Source: DAITBA01 sp036824005
Lineage (GTDB): Bacteria > Pseudomonadota > Gammaproteobacteria > Burkholderiales > Rhodocyclaceae
Reading direction: 5' to 3'
NCBI GenBank assembly: GCA_036824005.1
Contig: DAITBA010000001.1
Span: 744,001-808,000 of the forward strand
DNA: 64,000 bases
Shown: positions 1 to 8,691 of the stretch, piece after piece
Numbering within the stretch: the first letter of the stretch is position 1
How the letters are laid out: each line of letters begins with the position of its first letter
Program-made: the position numbers and the translations under genes
Notes under the pieces: generated by a model
Database searches by the model: none
What the model was told of the DNA's origin: nothing
What the model saw: only the letters and a program-made list of their open reading frames with translations

Positions 1-9
1 CGTCGTCTG

Positions 10-342
10 CTACGCCTGGTGCGACGGAGCCAGCATCAAACTCACGTGCAGCCCACCTGGCGTCAGGAACACGACCTGGGGCGAGTGGTCTGCAGCATCG
101 CGTTTGTGCGTGCTAAGCATCAATAGCGTCTTGCCGTCCGTGGCAGCCGAGAGGCTGAGCATGTGATTCGCCCGCCAATAAGTGGCCGAGAGGCGCAATG
201 ACTCGCCATTGGGCAGCTCGACGCGGGTATCGCCCAGCACGGCGACACCCGTCTCGCCTTGCTCGCTGTCTGCGAACGGCAGCGCCTGCAATTCGGACCA
301 GGCATTGCTGCCCGGACGGGAATAGGCAACATGGAGTTTCAT
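10..342 (-). CDS. hypothetical protein, 110 aa, downstream of queE
   Basis: I do not recognise the family. The ATG follows the queE stop codon with no gap (TGA then ATG), so the gene is almost certainly translated with queE as the last member of the tol-pal-queE operon. The protein has no signal peptide, membrane segment or cysteine cluster. It has a mixed beta-rich composition and could be a small cytosolic protein. Codon use matches its neighbours. The tight coupling is the main evidence that it is real. Confidence 0.6.
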   Translation of the reverse strand: MKLHVAYSRPGSNAWSELQALPFADSEQGETGVAVLGDTRVELPNGESLRLSATYWRANHMLSLSAATDGKTLLMLSTHKRDAADHSPQVVFLTPGGLHVSLMLAPSHQA

Positions 343-999
343 TCAGTGCCCCGGGGCATTGCCCCAAAGGATTTTGTGCAGCTGAACCTGCATGCGCACT
401 GGCAGCCGGTCGCGCAGGATCCATTCTGCCAGATCGCGCGGCGACAGCCGGTCATGCACGGGCGAAAGCACCACGGGACAGAGACGATCCAACCGGCGCT
501 CGCGCAACAACGCGCGCGCCCATTCGTAGTCGATAGCGTCGGCGAGCACCAGCTTCAGCTCGTCGCGCGGCGTGAGATGGGCGAGGTTCTCCCAGCGGTT
601 CTTGTCGCACTCGCCGGAACCGGGCGCTTTCAGGTCTACGACGCGCGCGACCCGTGGATCCACGGCTGAGATGTCGACGGCGCCACCGGTCTCCAGTGAT
701 ACGTCATAGCCGGCGTCGCACAGGGCAGCGAGCAGCGCCAGGCACGCCCGCTGCGCCAGGGGCTCGCCGCCGCTGACGCAAACCTGCCGGGCGCCGTGCC
801 GCGCAACCTGCTCCAGAACCTGAACAATCGACATGCCCGAACCGCCGGAGAAGGCATAGGCCGTGTCGCACCACACGCAGCGCAGCGGGCACCCGGTCAG
901 GCGCACGAACACCGTTGGCAGCCCGACGCGGCTGCTCTCGCCCTGCAGGGAGAAAAAGATCTCGGTCACGCGCAGGGTCGACTCACCCGTACCGGACAT
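343..999 (-). CDS. queE: 7-carboxy-7-deazaguanine synthase QueE
   Basis: Radical SAM enzyme that converts 6-carboxy-tetrahydropterin to 7-carboxy-7-deazaguanine in queuosine biosynthesis. Residues 37-44 read CPLRCVWC, a Cx3Cx2C iron-sulfur motif, followed by DTAYAF. The N-terminal segment VTEIFFSLQGE is typical of the family, and VCVSGGEPL is the SAM-binding GGE motif. At 218 aa it is full length for a compact QueE. It sits directly after cpoB in a tol-pal-cpoB-queE arrangement that is common in proteobacteria. Confidence 0.92.
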   Translation of the reverse strand: MSGTGESTLRVTEIFFSLQGESSRVGLPTVFVRLTGCPLRCVWCDTAYAFSGGSGMSIVQVLEQVARHGARQVCVSGGEPLAQRACLALLAALCDAGYDVSLETGGAVDISAVDPRVARVVDLKAPGSGECDKNRWENLAHLTPRDELKLVLADAIDYEWARALLRERRLDRLCPVVLSPVHDRLSPRDLAEWILRDRLPVRMQVQLHKILWGNAPGH

Positions 1000-1083
1000 G
1001 GCGCAAAGGTATCGACCGCGGAATCGGGTTCGGGCGGATGCGCACGGACACGCGATGTCGCCCGCGCGACGGGCAGTCCGCCT

Positions 1084-1848
1084 TCAGGCTTTCTTCTTCA
1101 GTCGCTGGCGGGCAATATCCGCCGCCGGGCTGGACGGATATTTGGCAACCAGGGACTCGAGGGTTTTGCGCGAGCCCTTCGCGTCTCCCGTTTCCTGCTG
1201 GCAGTTGGCGATGCCGAGCATGGCGTCGGGCGCCTTGGCGTCGCTGGCCCAGTTGCTCACCACGGCGTTGTACAGGTCGGACGCCTTGCCGTACTCGCGC
1301 AACTGATAGTGGGAGTTGCCCGTCCAGTAATGGGCGCTGGGCAAGAAGCCGCCCGAAGGGTAGGTCTTGATGAATCCCTGGAAGGCGGCCACCGCCTCCT
1401 TGTATTTGCCGGACTTGAACAGGTTGAGCGCCGCTTCGTAGTCGCGCGCTTCCGCCGCCGGATCGACCGCGGCTGCCGCAGGCGCGGACGGCTGCTCCGC
1501 CTTCGGCGCTGGTGGCGATTCCACCTTGCGCAGCCGGCTGTCCAGATCCACGTAGAAATCCTTTTGCCGCTTCTGGGCCGATTCCAGCTCGAAGGTCAGG
1601 ACTTCGATTTGGCCGCGCAGCCGCGCCACCTCCGCTCGCAGGGCCTCGATCTGGCTCGCCAGTTCCAACTGGGCGCGCTGGGCAGTCTCGATCTTTTCCA
1701 GTTGCGGCAGGATATTGTTGTTGATCTGTCCGCGCAGCTCGCTGATCTGCCGGCGCGCCTCGTCATCGTCGAACAGGCCGGCACGCACGGGCAGCATTGC
1801 CCCGAGCAACGCCGCCAGCAGTGAGAGTTTAAGCAGTCGAGCATTCAT
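1084..1848 (-). CDS. cpoB: Cell division coordinator CpoB (YbgF)
   Basis: Periplasmic TolA-associated protein that coordinates outer-membrane constriction with peptidoglycan synthesis. From the ATG at 1848 the product is 254 aa and starts with a clean signal peptide (MNARLLKLSLLAALLGAML, cleavage near VRA/GLF). An N-terminal coiled coil follows (heptad-rich, about residues 30-100), then an Ala/Pro linker, then three TPR-like repeats (for example the YEAALNLFKSGKYKEAVAAF segment). Upstream in-frame starts exist (1854, 1914) but would spoil the signal peptide. It is the last tol-pal gene before queE. Confidence 0.9.
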   Translation of the reverse strand: MNARLLKLSLLAALLGAMLPVRAGLFDDDEARRQISELRGQINNNILPQLEKIETAQRAQLELASQIEALRAEVARLRGQIEVLTFELESAQKRQKDFYVDLDSRLRKVESPPAPKAEQPSAPAAAAVDPAAEARDYEAALNLFKSGKYKEAVAAFQGFIKTYPSGGFLPSAHYWTGNSHYQLREYGKASDLYNAVVSNWASDAKAPDAMLGIANCQQETGDAKGSRKTLESLVAKYPSSPAADIARQRLKKKA

Positions 1849-1924
1849 GGTCATGCGCAGGGGTAAAGCGCCGGACGCGCGGCTACCGAGGCACCGGTCG
1901 CCGCGCGTCGTCACGGGTCATCGA

Positions 1925-2476
1925 TCAAAACTCACCGGCATAAAGCATGTCGTCGCGGCGATTCTCGGCCCAGGCGGCTTCATCGTGACCGGCATTTTTC
2001 GGCTTCTCCTCGCCCAGACTGACCGATTCGATCTGGTCCTCCTTGGCGCCGAGCAGCATTAGCGCTTTCTTCAGCGCTTCGGCACGCTTCTGGCCGAGCG
2101 CCAGATTGTACTCGCGGCTGCCGCGCTCGTCGGCGTTGCCCTGGACCAGCATCTTCATCTTCGGATTGGCGGCGAGGAATTTGGCGTGAGCCTCGACCAG
2201 CGGCCGGTACTCGTCCTTGATGGAGTAGCTGTCGAAATCAAAATACACGCTGCGCTTGGACAGGATGCTCTTTGGATCGCGCAGCGCCGCGAGCCCTGCC
2301 TGATCGGGGGCGGTCGGCGTCACGGTGGCGACCTTCGGGGTCTCGACCTGTTTGGCGCCGGGCGAACGGTCTTCGACCGCCGCACCCTTCTGCTCCGCGG
2401 TCGGTGTGGAACTGCAGCCGGCGACGACGGCGGCAATGAAAACGACGGCACTCAAGGCAAAATTCAGCTTCGGCAT
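1925..2476 (-). CDS. pal: Peptidoglycan-associated lipoprotein Pal
   Basis: Outer-membrane lipoprotein that binds peptidoglycan and is the end point of the Tol-Pal machine. The 183-aa precursor has a lipoprotein signal ending in VVAGC (Cys21). The C-terminal OmpA-like domain includes VYFDFDSYSIK and the GNADERGSREYNLALGQKRA segment that binds meso-DAP. The C-terminus (NRRDDMLYAGEF) departs slightly from the usual NRRAD ending. It is part of the minus-strand operon ybgC-tolQRAB-pal-cpoB. Confidence 0.95.
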   Translation of the reverse strand: MPKLNFALSAVVFIAAVVAGCSSTPTAEQKGAAVEDRSPGAKQVETPKVATVTPTAPDQAGLAALRDPKSILSKRSVYFDFDSYSIKDEYRPLVEAHAKFLAANPKMKMLVQGNADERGSREYNLALGQKRAEALKKALMLLGAKEDQIESVSLGEEKPKNAGHDEAAWAENRRDDMLYAGEF

Positions 2477-2493
2477 GACATCACTCCATCAGG

Positions 2494-3768
2494 TCAGTTC
2501 TTCAAAAAAGGGCCCCAGGCAGGTTCGCGCACGTCACCGGCCTGCACCGACAGCTTCTGCTTGACGCGGCCATCGGTAGACACGGCGGCGAGCACGCCGC
2601 GGCCGCCGATCTCCGAGGCATAGAGAATCATGCGGCCGTTGGGAGCGAAACTCGGCGATTCATCCTTCGCCGAGTCCGTGAGAGTCTGGGTCTGGCGCGT
2701 GGCCAGGTCCATGGTCGTGAGCTGAAAGCGTCCGCCGTTGCGTGACACGAATGCCATGGTTTTGCCGTCCGGGGACAGGCGCGGGGTGACACTGTAGCTG
2801 CCGTCGAAAGTGACGCGCTGCACCTCGCCCCCGGTGGCGGCGATGCGATAGATCTGCGGCGCGCCGCCGCGGTCCGAGGTGAAATAGATGTGCTGGCCGT
2901 CGGGCGAAAAGCGCGGCTCGGTGTCGATGCCATTGGACTGGGCGAGCCGCTGCACGCCGCTGCCGTCGGCGTTGACCATGTAGAGCTGCGACCCGCCATC
3001 CTTGGTCAGCACAACCGCCAGACGCCGGCCGTCGGGGGCCCAGGCGGGCGCTGAGTTCGAACCCTTGAAATTCGCCGCCACATTGCGCTGGCCGCTGGCC
3101 AGCGAATGGACATAGACCACCGGCTTCTTTGCTTCGAAGGAGACATATGCCAGCCGGCTGCCGTCGGGCGACCACACCGGCGAGATGATCGGCTCGCGGG
3201 AGGCGAGCGCCGTCTGCGGGTTCATGCCGTCGGCGTCGGCGATCTGCAGTTCGTACTTGCCCGGCGTCTTGACCACATAAGCAATGCGGGTGGAGAAAAT
3301 CCCCGGCTCCCCGATCAGCTTCTCGTAGACGTAGTCGGCGATGCGATGGGCCGTGGCCCGCGACTGAGCGGCGCTCATGCCGAAGGCGACGCCGCCGAGG
3401 GCGGCCTGCTTCTGCGTGTCGTAGAGCCGGAAGCGCACTTCATAGCGACCATTCGCGGCGGCAGCGATAGTTCCGACCACGAGGGCGTCGGCGCCGCGGT
3501 TCTTCCAGTCGGCGAAGTTGACGCTGGCATTCTCGGGCAGCGCCTCGTTGCCCGTCTCCTGGATCTTGAACAGCCCGCTGCGCTCCAGGTCGGCGCGCAC
3601 CACCGGCGTGATGCTCTGCTGCGTTGCGCCCTCACCCTCGAACAGGGTGATGGCAATGGGTATGCGATTGGCACCGGCGCCGGTGATTTCGATGCTCAGT
3701 TGCGCGCGGGAACCAGACGATAGTGCGAGAACAACGACGGCGAGGGCGAGACGAATGTATGCGAACAT
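2494..3768 (-). CDS. tolB: Tol-Pal system protein TolB
   Basis: Periplasmic beta-propeller protein that relays between TolA and Pal. The ATG at 3768 gives 424 aa and a good signal peptide (MFAYIRLALAVVVLALS, cleavage near SRAQ). An N-terminal alpha/beta domain (about residues 25-160) is followed by repeated WD40-like PD40 blades containing SPDGSRLAY, APDGRRLAV, SPDGQHIYF and SPDGKTMAF. An in-frame start further upstream (3813) adds 15 residues that do not fit a signal peptide. Confidence 0.94.
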   Translation of the reverse strand: MFAYIRLALAVVVLALSSGSRAQLSIEITGAGANRIPIAITLFEGEGATQQSITPVVRADLERSGLFKIQETGNEALPENASVNFADWKNRGADALVVGTIAAAANGRYEVRFRLYDTQKQAALGGVAFGMSAAQSRATAHRIADYVYEKLIGEPGIFSTRIAYVVKTPGKYELQIADADGMNPQTALASREPIISPVWSPDGSRLAYVSFEAKKPVVYVHSLASGQRNVAANFKGSNSAPAWAPDGRRLAVVLTKDGGSQLYMVNADGSGVQRLAQSNGIDTEPRFSPDGQHIYFTSDRGGAPQIYRIAATGGEVQRVTFDGSYSVTPRLSPDGKTMAFVSRNGGRFQLTTMDLATRQTQTLTDSAKDESPSFAPNGRMILYASEIGGRGVLAAVSTDGRVKQKLSVQAGDVREPAWGPFLKN

Positions 3769-3815
3769 CGGCGAAAAGGACTGAAACGAGCGGCAATTAT
3801 ACACGGCCGGCATGG

Positions 3816-4616
3816 CTACTGCTCGAGCGGACGCAGGCGCAGCTCCAGCACCCGCGCGAATACCGACGGGTCGTCCGGCTTGGGCAACGGGTCGGATTTC
3901 CTGATTGCACGTTCGATGGTTGCATCCAGTGCCTGGTTACCTGTTGATTTCTTTAGCTTCGGCGGTGCCAGCATGGAACCGTCGGGAAGCAGCGTCACCT
4001 CGAATACGGCCTCGGGATTGCCCGTGGCGCTGGGCGGCAGCGGACCGTAGTTGCCCCTCACCTTGGCCTGGATTTTCTCGATCCAGGTCGCTTGGGCTTT
4101 TGTTCTGGCAGCATCCGCCCGGCTTTGTTCCGCGGCCGCCTGAGTCGCACGCAACTTCTCTTCCTCGGCGCGTGCCAGTTGCTCCAGCCTCCTGCGCTCG
4201 AGTTGCTGCTGCTCCCGTTTCATCGCCTCGTCGAACGACATGCGCTCAGGCTCGCGCGGCTTCTCCGGCACCGGCTTCGGTTTCTCCTCCTTCGGCTTTT
4301 CCTTCTCCTTCAGAGCGATGTCCGGCTTGGGCGGCGGTGGCGCCGGCTTCGGTTCCGGTTTCGGTTCGGGCTTCGGTTCCGGCTTGGGCTCAGGCTTCGG
4401 TTCCGGTTTCGGCTCAACCTTTGGCGTCGGTGGCGTGGGCGCCGGCTGCACCGCCGGTGCCGGCACCGCCCGGTACAACTCCACCTCCACCGCCGAAGGC
4501 GGCTTGGACGTCCAGCGGATGCCGTAGATGAGCAAGCCGATCAGCAACACATGAACGCCGGCCGCCAGGGCCATGGACGCCCATTTGCCGCGCTCCGGCC
4601 GGGCCTGGTAACGCAT
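3816..4616 (-). CDS. tolA: Cell envelope integrity protein TolA
   Basis: Inner-membrane protein that spans the periplasm and links TolQR to TolB/Pal. The 266-aa product has one N-terminal membrane segment (residues about 14-34). A rigid linker follows with a run of PKPEPKPE repeats (about residues 62-92) and then a long charged helix. The C-terminal TonB/TolA-like domain carries GNYGPLPPSATGNPEAVFEV. The ATG at 4616 overlaps the last base of the tolR stop codon, so the two genes are translationally coupled. The Pro-Lys-Glu repeat tract is a likely spot for length variation. Confidence 0.92.
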   Translation of the reverse strand: MRYQARPERGKWASMALAAGVHVLLIGLLIYGIRWTSKPPSAVEVELYRAVPAPAVQPAPTPPTPKVEPKPEPKPEPKPEPKPEPKPEPKPAPPPPKPDIALKEKEKPKEEKPKPVPEKPREPERMSFDEAMKREQQQLERRRLEQLARAEEEKLRATQAAAEQSRADAARTKAQATWIEKIQAKVRGNYGPLPPSATGNPEAVFEVTLLPDGSMLAPPKLKKSTGNQALDATIERAIRKSDPLPKPDDPSVFARVLELRLRPLEQ

Positions 4617-5023
4617 TACTTGCCCGGCTGCACCAGCAGGCCGATTCTCTGCACGTTCTGCCGCTGCAGCTCATCCATGACGTTGAGGATCGCCTCGTAA
4701 CGCACGCTCTTGTCGCCGGCGATCAACACCGCCTGCTGCGGGTTGCGCTTCTGCGCTTCCTGGATCAGCCGTGGCAGCTCGGCGCGTGCAACTGCCTGTT
4801 CCGTGCCGCCGCGGGCGCGGTCGCGCAGGGCCAGCGACTGATCCGATTTCACTATCACCTCCAACGGCTCCACCGGCGGCTGCGTTGACTTGCCCACGCT
4901 CGGCAGGTCTATGCTGCCGGTCTGAATCAGGGGTGCAGTGACCATGAAGATGACGAGCAGCACCAGCATGACGTCGATGTAGGGCACGACGTTGATCTGG
5001 TTCATGAGTCGGCGCTGGCGCAT
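4616..5023 (-). CDS. tolR: Tol-Pal system protein TolR
   Basis: ExbD/TolR-family proton-channel subunit of the Tol-Pal motor, 135 aa from the ATG at 5023, which is preceded by a GTGAGG ribosome-binding site. The N-terminus NQINVVPYIDVMLVLLVIFM contains the single membrane helix with the essential Asp. The periplasmic part ends in a QNVQRIGLLVQ strand. An upstream in-frame start (5065) lies inside the inverted-repeat element between tolQ and tolR and is unlikely to be used. Confidence 0.93.
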   Translation of the reverse strand: MRQRRLMNQINVVPYIDVMLVLLVIFMVTAPLIQTGSIDLPSVGKSTQPPVEPLEVIVKSDQSLALRDRARGGTEQAVARAELPRLIQEAQKRNPQQAVLIAGDKSVRYEAILNVMDELQRQNVQRIGLLVQPGK

Positions 5024-5030
5024 GGAAACC

Positions 5031-5175
5031 TCACCACAGAGGCACTGCGTCACAGAGGGGGGCACAGCGAAAACGAGGCGGTTTCGCAGGCAACGAGCAT
5101 CTTGGGGGCCGCGTGCGCCGTCGCATCAACGACGCGATTCTCTCGTCCAACCTCTGTGCATCTGTGACTCTGTGG
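5031..5175. repeat. Intergenic inverted repeat element, copy A (tolQ/tolR)
   Basis: The arms at 5031-5058 (TCACCACAGAGGCACTGCGT...) and 5151-5175 (CCTCTGTGCATCTGTGACTC...) are imperfect reverse complements made of about 9-bp CACAGAG-type units, separated by about 90 bp of unrelated sequence. The element separates tolQ from tolR, which are normally almost adjacent. It belongs to the same family as the copies at 20.45, 23.84, 28.09, 38.60 and 46.07 kb. Confidence 0.75.
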
Positions 5176-5183
5176 TTCATCGT

Positions 5184-5864
5184 TTATCTGAGCTGCCGCT
5201 GCAGGATGTTCGAGAACTCTTCCATGAAGCTCTCGAAGCGTATGGCGATGCGGTCGATGTCGTGGGCATAGCGGTTGTAGGCGACCACCGCCGGAATCGC
5301 CGCGAAAAGGCCGATGGCAGTGGCCACCAGGGCCTCGGCGATGCCCGGCGCCACATGGGCTAGTGTCGCTTGGCTGACGTTGGCCAGCCCGCGAAAGGCA
5401 TTCATGATGCCCCACACCGTGCCGAACAGACCGACATAGGGGCTGACCGAGCCGACCGAAGCGAGAAAGGCCAGGTGCGCCTCCAGGTTGTCCATCTCGC
5501 GCTGGTAGGTGGCGCGCATGGCACGGCGCGCGCCGTCTACGATCGCCGCCGGGTCCAGCGTCGCCCGCTGCCCCCGCAGCTTGGCGAACTCACGATATCC
5601 GGCCTCGAAGATGCGCTCCAGGCCGCCGGCACGATGACGATCGGCTGCTGCGCCCTGGTACAGCGCGTTCAGATCGCCGCCGCTCCAGAAGTCGCGTTCG
5701 AACTGGTCGGTCTTGGTGCGCGCATCACGAATGGCGAACCACTTGCGGAAGATCCAGTACCAGGACATGAACGACACCCATGCCAGCAACAGCATTACGC
5801 CTTTGACCAGAACGCTGGCATTGGCGATGAGGGAAATGATGGCGAGATCCTGAGTTACATTCAT
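5184..5864 (-). CDS. tolQ: Tol-Pal system protein TolQ
   Basis: MotA/TolQ/ExbB-family proton channel subunit, 226 aa with three membrane segments (about residues 15-40, 130-155 and 168-195). The family segment GSVSPYVGLFGTVWGIMNAF is present. The ATG at 5864 overlaps the ybgC stop codon (ATGA), which fixes the start. A longer reading frame through ybgC exists but is a shadow. It works with TolR to energise TolA. Confidence 0.95.
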   Translation of the reverse strand: MNVTQDLAIISLIANASVLVKGVMLLLAWVSFMSWYWIFRKWFAIRDARTKTDQFERDFWSGGDLNALYQGAAADRHRAGGLERIFEAGYREFAKLRGQRATLDPAAIVDGARRAMRATYQREMDNLEAHLAFLASVGSVSPYVGLFGTVWGIMNAFRGLANVSQATLAHVAPGIAEALVATAIGLFAAIPAVVAYNRYAHDIDRIAIRFESFMEEFSNILQRQLR

Positions 5865-6289
5865 GTCAGGGCTTTCAGCTTGGTTCGAATTTCGTCCGGG
5901 ATGGGCGCCGGCTTCAGCCGCCTGGCATCGATGCAGGCGACGCGCAGCTTCGCCTCCAGCAGCAGCTCGTCGCCGCGCTCGACGCGCTGGGCGAATACCA
6001 GCTGCGCCCTGCCCATGGACTCGACTTCGGCGCTGACGTTCAACGCATCGTCCAGCTGCGCCGCCTTCAGGTATTCGACCGACAACGAGCGCGCCGCGAA
6101 GGCGATGCCGTGGGTGCGCGCCAGTTGCGACTGATCGAACCCCAGGGCCCGCAGCCATTCGGTACGGGCACGCTCGAGGAAGCGGAGATAGTTGGCGTAG
6201 TAGACGACACCGGCGGCATCGGTGTCCTCGTAATACACGCGCACCGGCAGGACGAATCGCGCGCGCGCCGCTGGGCTGACGGACTGCAT
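5861..6289 (-). CDS. ybgC: Acyl-CoA thioesterase YbgC
   Basis: Hotdog-fold thioesterase, 142 aa, first gene of the tol-pal operon. The active-site region is YYEDTDAAGVVYYANYLRF (residues about 19-37) with the catalytic Asp in the DTDAAG motif. In proteobacteria YbgC hydrolyses acyl-CoAs and is linked to phospholipid metabolism. The gene overlaps tolQ by 4 bp. Confidence 0.93.
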   Translation of the reverse strand: MQSVSPAARARFVLPVRVYYEDTDAAGVVYYANYLRFLERARTEWLRALGFDQSQLARTHGIAFAARSLSVEYLKAAQLDDALNVSAEVESMGRAQLVFAQRVERGDELLLEAKLRVACIDARRLKPAPIPDEIRTKLKALT

Positions 6290-6300
6290 GGACGCCTATT

Positions 6301-7236
6301 CTACCCCAGCCGGCCATTGTTCCCTACCGCCGGCGCCGTGCCGGAAGGCTGACGCCATGCGAACCGCGGCGCCGGCAGCAGCCGGTCCAACAGGGGCGCC
6401 AGTGGCGAGGCCAGAAACAGCGCCCACATCAAGCCGTTGGGTTTGAACAGGACGAACTGCCAGGCGAACGCCGCCGTGGCCACGATTGCCGCGTAGAGCA
6501 AGCGCGCTGCTCGCCGATTCGGAATGGTCATCGGGTCGGAGATCATGAAGAAGGCGAACAGGAGCAGGGCGCCGCTCTGCAATTGGTGCCACCAGATACC
6601 CCAGCTCTGGCCCAGCAGCGCGACCCGCGCCGCGGCCAGTCCCAGGTAACAGGCCAGAAACAGCCAACTGATGTCCCAGCGTCGCGCCCGCTGGCAGACC
6701 ACCGCGCCCAGCGCGACGACCCACCCGGCATAGGCGAGGTCGCTGCCCCACTGGCCGGGCGACACCCAGGCGCCGGGCAACAGGGCGAGCGCCAGCACGA
6801 CGCCCAGGTTGGCGGGATTGAACACGTGCTTGCCGCGCACGCGGACGAGGAACTTGGAACTCATGGCCAGGCACGCGCACAGCGGATGCAGCCACAAGTT
6901 GTCGGCACGCAGCAGCAGCGACAGGCCGAAGCAGGTGATCGCCGCGCTCAACAGGCCGGCATGTTCGATGCGCATCAGGCGCAGCCAGAAGGCCTGGGTT
7001 GCCAGCCCGGCGGCGAATGTCAGGAGCATCTGTGCCGGGCGCAGACTGAAATCGCGCAGCAGGACGCCGACGGTGAGCAGCGTCGCCTGAAAGGCGATCT
7101 GGTACAGGCGTGCGTCCAGCCCGGCCAGCCGTGCCAGCTGCGCGCGCAGCCAGTGCGGGCCGCCGACCGGCATGCAGTGCTGTGACTGCGCTGCGATGCC
7201 GGCGGCCGGCGCCTCGGTTTCAGTCCGGGGCAGCAT
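6301..7236 (-). CDS. NqrB/RnfD-family integral membrane protein
   Basis: The 311-aa polytopic protein has about eight to ten membrane segments. It contains KHVFNPANLGVVLALALLP and FFMISDPMTIPN, which match the FNPAN and SDP motifs of the NQR2/RnfD/RnfE family. Those subunits carry covalently bound flavin in Na+/H+-translocating electron-transport complexes. No other rnf or nqr genes are nearby. It starts 3 bp after the DUF2330 gene ends, so the two are co-transcribed and probably act together. A stand-alone RnfD-like protein with a secreted partner suggests a role other than the full Rnf complex. The substrate is unknown. Confidence 0.75.
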   Translation of the reverse strand: MLPRTETEAPAAGIAAQSQHCMPVGGPHWLRAQLARLAGLDARLYQIAFQATLLTVGVLLRDFSLRPAQMLLTFAAGLATQAFWLRLMRIEHAGLLSAAITCFGLSLLLRADNLWLHPLCACLAMSSKFLVRVRGKHVFNPANLGVVLALALLPGAWVSPGQWGSDLAYAGWVVALGAVVCQRARRWDISWLFLACYLGLAAARVALLGQSWGIWWHQLQSGALLLFAFFMISDPMTIPNRRAARLLYAAIVATAAFAWQFVLFKPNGLMWALFLASPLAPLLDRLLPAPRFAWRQPSGTAPAVGNNGRLG

Positions 7237-7239
7237 GGC

Positions 7240-8619
7240 TCAGCGGCCCAGGCCGGACTGCTGCCACAGCCCTTCCCACCACTGCCGGCGCGGCTGGGCG
7301 GGCAGGTTCATGCGCGCGCGTATCGTGCCGATCTCCCAGCCGGTGAGCCGTGCCAGTTCCTCCGCTTCCCGCGCCTGGCGCTGTACCACGCTGTCGAGAT
7401 AAGCGCGCGCTTCCGGGCAGGCGCCGGCATCGCCAGCCCAGGCGTGGCGCAGCACGTAGCGGGCCTGAAAGTTTTGGCGGTCGCGGGTCTGCTGGAACAT
7501 CAGATCGTCGGGAAAGGTCTCGGGGCTGTAGCGCACGCGCAGCCGTGTCAGCACGACGGGCTGAGCACCGCGCGGCAGCGGGCGCGACGCGACGTTGCGC
7601 GGCGCCTCGGCGCTGATTGCCGGCTCTTGGCGCTCCAGCCAGAACACGCCGGCGGATCGCAGCTCCTCCGGGGTCAGGGGATCGGCGGCGCACGGGTCAC
7701 ACCACCCCATGTCCCAGAAGTACTCGGTGAACACCGCGCGCAGCCCCTCGCGCTGCACCTGGTGGTCGAACAGCGCCTTGTAGAAACGCGGAAAGTCGGC
7801 CTTGAGATAGGCCGGCACATCCACGTTCGCCGGCAGCTTGAGCGTACGGTAGTTGGTCGACTCCACGCGTCCGTGGCGGGTCAGCATGTAGATGACGAGA
7901 TCCTGCGGGCCGGCGGCGTTCACCATGCCCAGCCGGATGGGCAGCATGAACTTCTCCGACTCGAAGGCGAACTGCAGCGGGCGCAGGGTCGCAAGGCCCG
8001 TTCTCGCCTGCTCGGCAAGGTTCACCTTGGCGACGAAAAAGCGCATGTCCTGACGCAGGTAGGGCTGCAGCGCCTTTGCGGCACCCCGCGCAATGCGGTA
8101 GCCGTTCTGGCGCAGCCACGTCTCCAGTCCGTTCGACTCCTTCGCCGAGAGAATCACGATGTCGTATTCGCCGACCGTGTATTGCGCCTCGACGGTGACG
8201 CCCAGCGCGCGCGGGCTTGCCGGCGCGGCAGCCGGTGCCGCTCTGGCGGCGTCGCTGCGCAGCATCTTCTCCTCGCGCAGGCGCACGGCGCAGGGGTCGG
8301 GATCGAAATACTCCACGAGTCGCGGCGCGCTGTAGGCGTCGATGCGGTCGAACAGCTTTCTGTCGCCGACGTTTATCTGCTCCCGGCGCAGCACCTGGGG
8401 TACCGGCACCACCAGCGCGAATTCGGCGAGTTCGCCGCGATAGTCGTTGAGCATGCTGATGACGGTGCGCTTCTCATCGCGCACCATGACCACTTTCGAG
8501 GCTTCGTTGAACAAACTGGCGTCGGCCTTGCCGACGTAGAAACCGCAGAATGCCGATGCCGGCAGCGGCCCCAGCGCAGAGGCCGCGCCCATGGCGGCGG
8601 CGATGAGACAACGCTTCAT
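7240..8619 (-). CDS. DUF2330-domain secreted protein
   Basis: 459-aa exported protein with an N-terminal signal peptide (cleavage after PASA, then FCGFYVGKADASLFN). The following segment, KVVMVRDEKRTVISMLNDY followed by LVVPVP, is the hallmark of DUF2330. A Cys pair (CDPC) occurs near residue 310. Function is unknown. The C-terminal part carries several Trp-rich stretches. It precedes an RnfD-like membrane protein by 3 bp, an arrangement that suggests a membrane protein plus periplasmic partner unit. Confidence 0.75.
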   Translation of the reverse strand: MKRCLIAAAMGAASALGPLPASAFCGFYVGKADASLFNEASKVVMVRDEKRTVISMLNDYRGELAEFALVVPVPQVLRREQINVGDRKLFDRIDAYSAPRLVEYFDPDPCAVRLREEKMLRSDAARAAPAAAPASPRALGVTVEAQYTVGEYDIVILSAKESNGLETWLRQNGYRIARGAAKALQPYLRQDMRFFVAKVNLAEQARTGLATLRPLQFAFESEKFMLPIRLGMVNAAGPQDLVIYMLTRHGRVESTNYRTLKLPANVDVPAYLKADFPRFYKALFDHQVQREGLRAVFTEYFWDMGWCDPCAADPLTPEELRSAGVFWLERQEPAISAEAPRNVASRPLPRGAQPVVLTRLRVRYSPETFPDDLMFQQTRDRQNFQARYVLRHAWAGDAGACPEARAYLDSVVQRQAREAEELARLTGWEIGTIRARMNLPAQPRRQWWEGLWQQSGLGR

Positions 8620-8691
8620 CTTTCTTCCCTTCGTCGATGATGACGTTGCCGTAAACGCAGCGCGGCGGCGATCGGGGTTAAACCGGGTTTG

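Noticed and set aside
4240..4700. Plus-strand Gly/Ser or Arg-rich frames opposite tolA
   Set aside because: They are translations of the antisense of the TolA Pro-Lys-Glu repeats.
5861..6317. N-terminal extension of tolQ to 6317
   Set aside because: It overlaps ybgC in another frame. The ATGA overlap at 5864-5861 fixes the true start.
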